Shown: in pieces, positions 48,380 to 51,074 of the stretch
Layout: every line of letters starts with the position of its first letter
How positions within the stretch are numbered: position 1 is the stretch's first letter
Assembly: GCF_014596465.1 (NCBI RefSeq)
Contig: NZ_MECK01000301.1
Coordinates: forward strand, 1-51,074
Source: Streptomyces sp. CBMA123
GTDB taxonomy: Bacteria; Actinomycetota; Actinomycetes; Streptomycetales; Streptomycetaceae
DNA length: 51,074 nucleotides
Direction of reading: 5' to 3'
Made by a program: the position numbers and the translations under genes
Notes under the pieces: generated by a model
Seen by the model: the letters and a program-made list of their open reading frames with translations, nothing else
Database searches by the model: none
Told to the model about the DNA's origin: nothing

Positions 48380-49761
48380 CCGGCCCCGCGGGCCGCCCGC
48401 CCCGCCTGCCGCGCCCGGGCCTGCGCACCATCCTCTCGCTCGCCTTCTCCGCGATGGCGGCCCTGGTCGCGGTGGTGATCGGCACACTCGGCTACCACGC
48501 CGCCGCCGCCCTGATCCGGGACGACGAGTCGGACGACTTCAACTCGGCCGTCCACGCCGTCAGCGGCCAGGTCGACCGCGAGAAGCTCTACCCGGGGGAC
48601 TTCAACGGCCCCGGCGGGCTGAGCGAGCAGCTGCTGCACCCGATCCGGGTCACCGCCCAAGCCCTGGACGCCACCGGGACGATCCTCCCCGGCACCGCCC
48701 GGCTCGACCTGCCGACCACGGCGGACGACCGCGAGCTGGCCGGCGCCGACGCCCCGGCCCGGACGGTGACGGACGTGCGCCACCTCGGCGGCGTCACCTG
48801 CCGGGTGGGCGTGGTGTCCCTCGGCGGCGGCCGGGGCGCGGTCCAGATCGTCCAGCAACTCGACGACATCGAGGAGCTGTTGGAGGTGCTGCGGCACCAG
48901 ATGGTGGCCGTGGTGGCGGCCGTCGTGCTGGTCGCGGGCGGCGCCGGATGGCTGGTCGCCGGGCGGATCACCGGCCGGCTGGTCCGGCTCACCGACGCCG
49001 CCGAACGGGTCGCCGCCAGCGGCCGGCTGGACGTCCCGGTGCCCGCCTCCGGAACGGACGAGGTGGGCCGCCTCGGCCGCGCCTTCGACCGGATGCTGGT
49101 CCGGCTCGCCACCGCGAAGGAGAACCAGCGCCGTCTGGTCCAGGACGCCGGCCACGAGCTGCGCACCCCGCTGACCAGCCTGCGCACCAACCTCTCGGTC
49201 CTGCCCAGCATCGACCGGCTGCCGCCCGCCGAGCGCACCGCACTGCTCGCCGACCTGGCCGAGGAGGCCCGGGAGCTGACCCAGCTGGTGGAGGAGCTGG
49301 TGGCGCTGGCGGCGGACCGCAAGGCGGACGAGGACCCGGTCGAGGTGCTGCTGGCCGAGGTGGTCCGGGAGGCCGCCGCCCAGGCCCGCCGGCGCAGCGA
49401 CCGGGAGATCACCGTGCTCGCGGACGCCACCGTCGTCATCGCCCGCCCGGACGCGCTGGCCCGCGCGGTCGGCAACCTGCTGGACAACGCGGCCAAGTTC
49501 GACCCGGCCGGGACGTCCCCGATCGAGGTGGTGGCGCGCGGCCCGCGCGTCGAGGTCCGCGACCGCGGCCCGGGCATCGACGAGGCCGACCTCCACCGGG
49601 TCTTCGACCGCTTCTACCGGGCCACCGCCGCCCGCAGCCTCCCCGGATCCGGCCTGGGGCTGGCCATCGTCGCCGAAGTCGCCCGCTCACACGGCGGCAC
49701 CGCCTTCGCCGCCAACCGCGACGGCGGCGGCGCGGTGATCGGCTTCACCCTCGGCGGCTGA
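48376..49761 (+). CDS. Sensor histidine kinase (HAMP, HisKA, HATPase)
   Basis: 461 residues from GTG 48376. TM1 about 15-38, an extracellular sensor region about 40-175, TM2 about 178-198, HAMP about 199-250, HisKA with H260 ('QDAGHELRTPLTSL'), and HATPase_c with the N box 'AVGNLLDNAAKF', G1 'DRGPGI', F box 'VFDRFYRA' and G2 'GSGLGLAIV'. Partner of the upstream regulator by GTGA overlap. Transcription ends at the 49822-49861 stem. Confidence 0.95.
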   Translation: MTGPAGRPPRLPRPGLRTILSLAFSAMAALVAVVIGTLGYHAAAALIRDDESDDFNSAVHAVSGQVDREKLYPGDFNGPGGLSEQLLHPIRVTAQALDATGTILPGTARLDLPTTADDRELAGADAPARTVTDVRHLGGVTCRVGVVSLGGGRGAVQIVQQLDDIEELLEVLRHQMVAVVAAVVLVAGGAGWLVAGRITGRLVRLTDAAERVAASGRLDVPVPASGTDEVGRLGRAFDRMLVRLATAKENQRRLVQDAGHELRTPLTSLRTNLSVLPSIDRLPPAERTALLADLAEEARELTQLVEELVALAADRKADEDPVEVLLAEVVREAAAQARRRSDREITVLADATVVIARPDALARAVGNLLDNAAKFDPAGTSPIEVVARGPRVEVRDRGPGIDEADLHRVFDRFYRATAARSLPGSGLGLAIVAEVARSHGGTAFAANRDGGGAVIGFTLGG

Positions 49762-49821
49762 GGCACCCGAGACGGCTGAGGCGGCCGACGCGGCTCAGCC
49801 GCCTCAGGCGGCCGGACACGA

Positions 49822-49861
49822 CGAACGGGCCCGGCGCGCGGGAGCGCACCGGGCCCGTTCG
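49822..49861. terminator. Bidirectional terminator between kinase gene and efeB
   Basis: Perfect 13-bp inverted repeat CGAACGGGCCCGG (49822-49834) / CCGGGCCCGTTCG (49849-49861), 14-nt loop, between the convergent genes. Confidence 0.85.
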
Positions 49862-49871
49862 GGGGTCACGT

Positions 49872-51074
49872 TCAGACGGCGGCCAGCAGCCCCCGCCCGA
49901 GCCAGTCGGCGGTGTCCTTCACGCCCGGCAGGACGAAGAAGTACCCGCCGCCGGTCGGCGAGATGTAGTCCACCAGCGGCTCGTCGATCAGCCGGGTCTG
50001 GGTGGCCTCGAACTGCCGCACCACGTCCTGCTGGTAGCAGCAGAACACCAGGCCCATGTCCAGGTTGCCCGCCTTGTCGACGCCCCGGTCGTAGTTGAAG
50101 CCGCGGCGCAGGATGCGCGAGGTGTCGGTGTCGGCGGTGCGCGGGTTGGCCAGCCGGATGTGGGCGTTGAGCGGGATCGCCTTGCCGTCCGGGTCCTTGC
50201 CGTAGTCCGGCGCGTCGTTCTCCTGGTGCCCGTCCAGCGGCGCGCCGGTGTCGCGGCGGCGGCCGAACATCTTCTCCTGCTCGCTGAGCTTGACCCGGTC
50301 CCAGAACTCGATCAGCATCCGGATGATCCGGATCACCTGGTAGCTGCCGCCGGTGGCCCAGGCGGGCTCGCCCATCCCGTCGGTGACCCAGACCAGCTTG
50401 TCCATCTCGCGGGCGGACTTGGTGTCCGGGTTGACGATGCCGTCCTTGAAGCCGAGCAGGTTGCGCTGGGCGCCGTCCGGGCGGGACTGGTTCTGGAAGC
50501 CGTCGATCCGCCAGAGGATCTGCATCGCGCCGCGGGTGTGCCGGGTGATGTCGCGCAGCGCGTGCAGCACGGTGTCCTGCTGGTCGGCGCAGATCTGCAG
50601 CGAGAGGTCGCCGTGCAGTTCGCCGGGCTGCAGGTTGTCGTTGGGGAAGGTCTTCATCGGCGTCAGCTTGACCGGCTTGGCCTTGGCCAACCCGTAGCGG
50701 TCGTCGAACAGCGAGGCGCCGACGCCGACGGTGACGGTGAGGTTGTCGGTGGGCACGGTGGGGCCGAGGGTGCCGCTGTCCGAGGGCGGGGCGCCGACGC
50801 CGAGGTCGGGCGGGGTGCCGCCGGCGGTGAGGAAGCGGATCCGCTCGGTGAGGGTCCGGAACAGGTCCTCCAGGCCCTTGCGGTCCTGGGCGATCACCTG
50901 GCAGGAGAGGAAGGCCGCGTAGCCGGGGGCCTGGGTGGTGATGCCGGCCTGGTGGTCGCCGTGGAACGGGACGGCCCCGGTCTTGGACTGGTGGCTGTCG
51001 CCGGCCACGGCCGGTTCGGCGCCGAGGCTGAACGCCCCGCCGGCCAGCACGGCGGCCCCGGCGCCCGCGCCGAG
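49872..51074 (-). CDS. efeB: EfeB-type deferrochelatase / Dyp-type peroxidase (5' end beyond window)
   Basis: Open from the stop at 49872 to the window edge on the minus strand, at least 400 residues. Heme Dyp-type peroxidase: 'GFKDGIVNP' is the GXXDG motif with catalytic Asp, the proximal heme His is in '[10 protein letters not shown]', and the distal Arg region is '[13 protein letters not shown]'. The C-terminus '[25 protein letters not shown]' and '[13 protein letters not shown]' match EfeB. The N-terminal Ala/Gly hydrophobic stretch at the edge ('[15 protein letters not shown]') is the H-region of a signal, probably Tat; the twin Arg and start codon lie outside. EfeB works with EfeU/EfeO in ferrous iron uptake, whose genes would be just beyond the window. 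Confidence 0.93.
   Translation of the reverse strand, partial: LGAGAGAAVLAGGAFSLGAEPAVAGDSHQSKTGAVPFHGDHQAGITTQAPGYAAFLSCQVIAQDRKGLEDLFRTLTERIRFLTAGGTPPDLGVGAPPSDSGTLGPTVPTDNLTVTVGVGASLFDDRYGLAKAKPVKLTPMKTFPNDNLQPGELHGDLSLQICADQQDTVLHALRDITRHTRGAMQILWRIDGFQNQSRPDGAQRNLLGFKDGIVNPDTKSAREMDKLVWVTDGMGEPAWATGGSYQVIRIIRMLIEFWDRVKLSEQEKMFGRRRDTGAPLDGHQENDAPDYGKDPDGKAIPLNAHIRLANPRTADTDTSRILRRGFNYDRGVDKAGNLDMGLVFCCYQQDVVRQFEATQTRLIDEPLVDYISPTGGGYFFVLPGVKDTADWLGRGLLAAV

Overview
The window is about 51 kb of very GC-rich chromosomal DNA with nearly every base in or beside a gene. It comes from a Streptomycetaceae-type actinomycete (Streptomyces or Kitasatospora-like). The evidence is strong third-codon G/C bias, GTG/TTG starts, many 4-base ATGA/GTGA overlaps, several leaderless promoters of the TAGGCT/TANNNT type, a mycothiol conjugate amidase-like protein, and a Pls-type amino acid homopolymer synthetase. 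There are no rRNA, tRNA, CRISPR or transposase genes. The content reads as accessory chromosome: many small regulator-plus-target modules.

Layout. 1-5866: an FtsX/MacB-type ABC transporter split into two minus-strand permeases and a divergent ATPase. 6279-7901: secreted S33 tripeptidyl-aminopeptidase-like hydrolase. 8206-10353: TetR regulator divergent from a FAD monooxygenase, with a 20-bp palindromic operator between them. 10426-12425: MarR regulator, a small membrane protein and an NmrA-like NAD(P)-binding protein. 12793-19650: the most notable locus, a 1295-residue Pls-type NRPS (A-T-six TM-three soluble domains; deduced A-domain code DAESIGTVVK, lysine-like), translationally coupled to an M1 zinc peptidase and followed by a beta-lactamase-fold hydrolase. 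20039-21744: overlapping olsB-olsA pair for ornithine lipid. 21805-24308 and 27156-29413: two separate MFS exporter/TetR divergent pairs, each with clear palindromic operators, flanking a YdcF-family protein and an Mca-like deacetylase. 29736-32242: small secreted protein, 35-residue Cys-rich protein, SUKH-like protein, a frameshifted regulator remnant and a DUF4232-type lipoprotein. 32441-36633: a GntR (YtrA type) module with a DUF2079 membrane protein and an ABC transporter, tied together by two near-identical operators. 36726-39007: DUF6445-type protein, murQ and an isochorismatase-like protein lacking the usual cysteine. 39597-41072: secreted beta-propeller. 41146-45109: two large unrecognised proteins encoded together. 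45423-51074: secreted HNH-type protein, a gltD without gltB beside it, an OmpR/histidine-kinase pair, and efeB (cut by the window end).

How the parts work together. Most modules are self-contained: an exporter or enzyme beside its own repressor, with the binding site visible in the gap. The Pls locus probably makes and trims a cationic poly-amino acid, most likely poly-lysine. The two-gene unit at 41146-45109 is the best candidate for something undescribed: both proteins lack a family I recognise, and the larger has a long Ser/Thr-rich segment.
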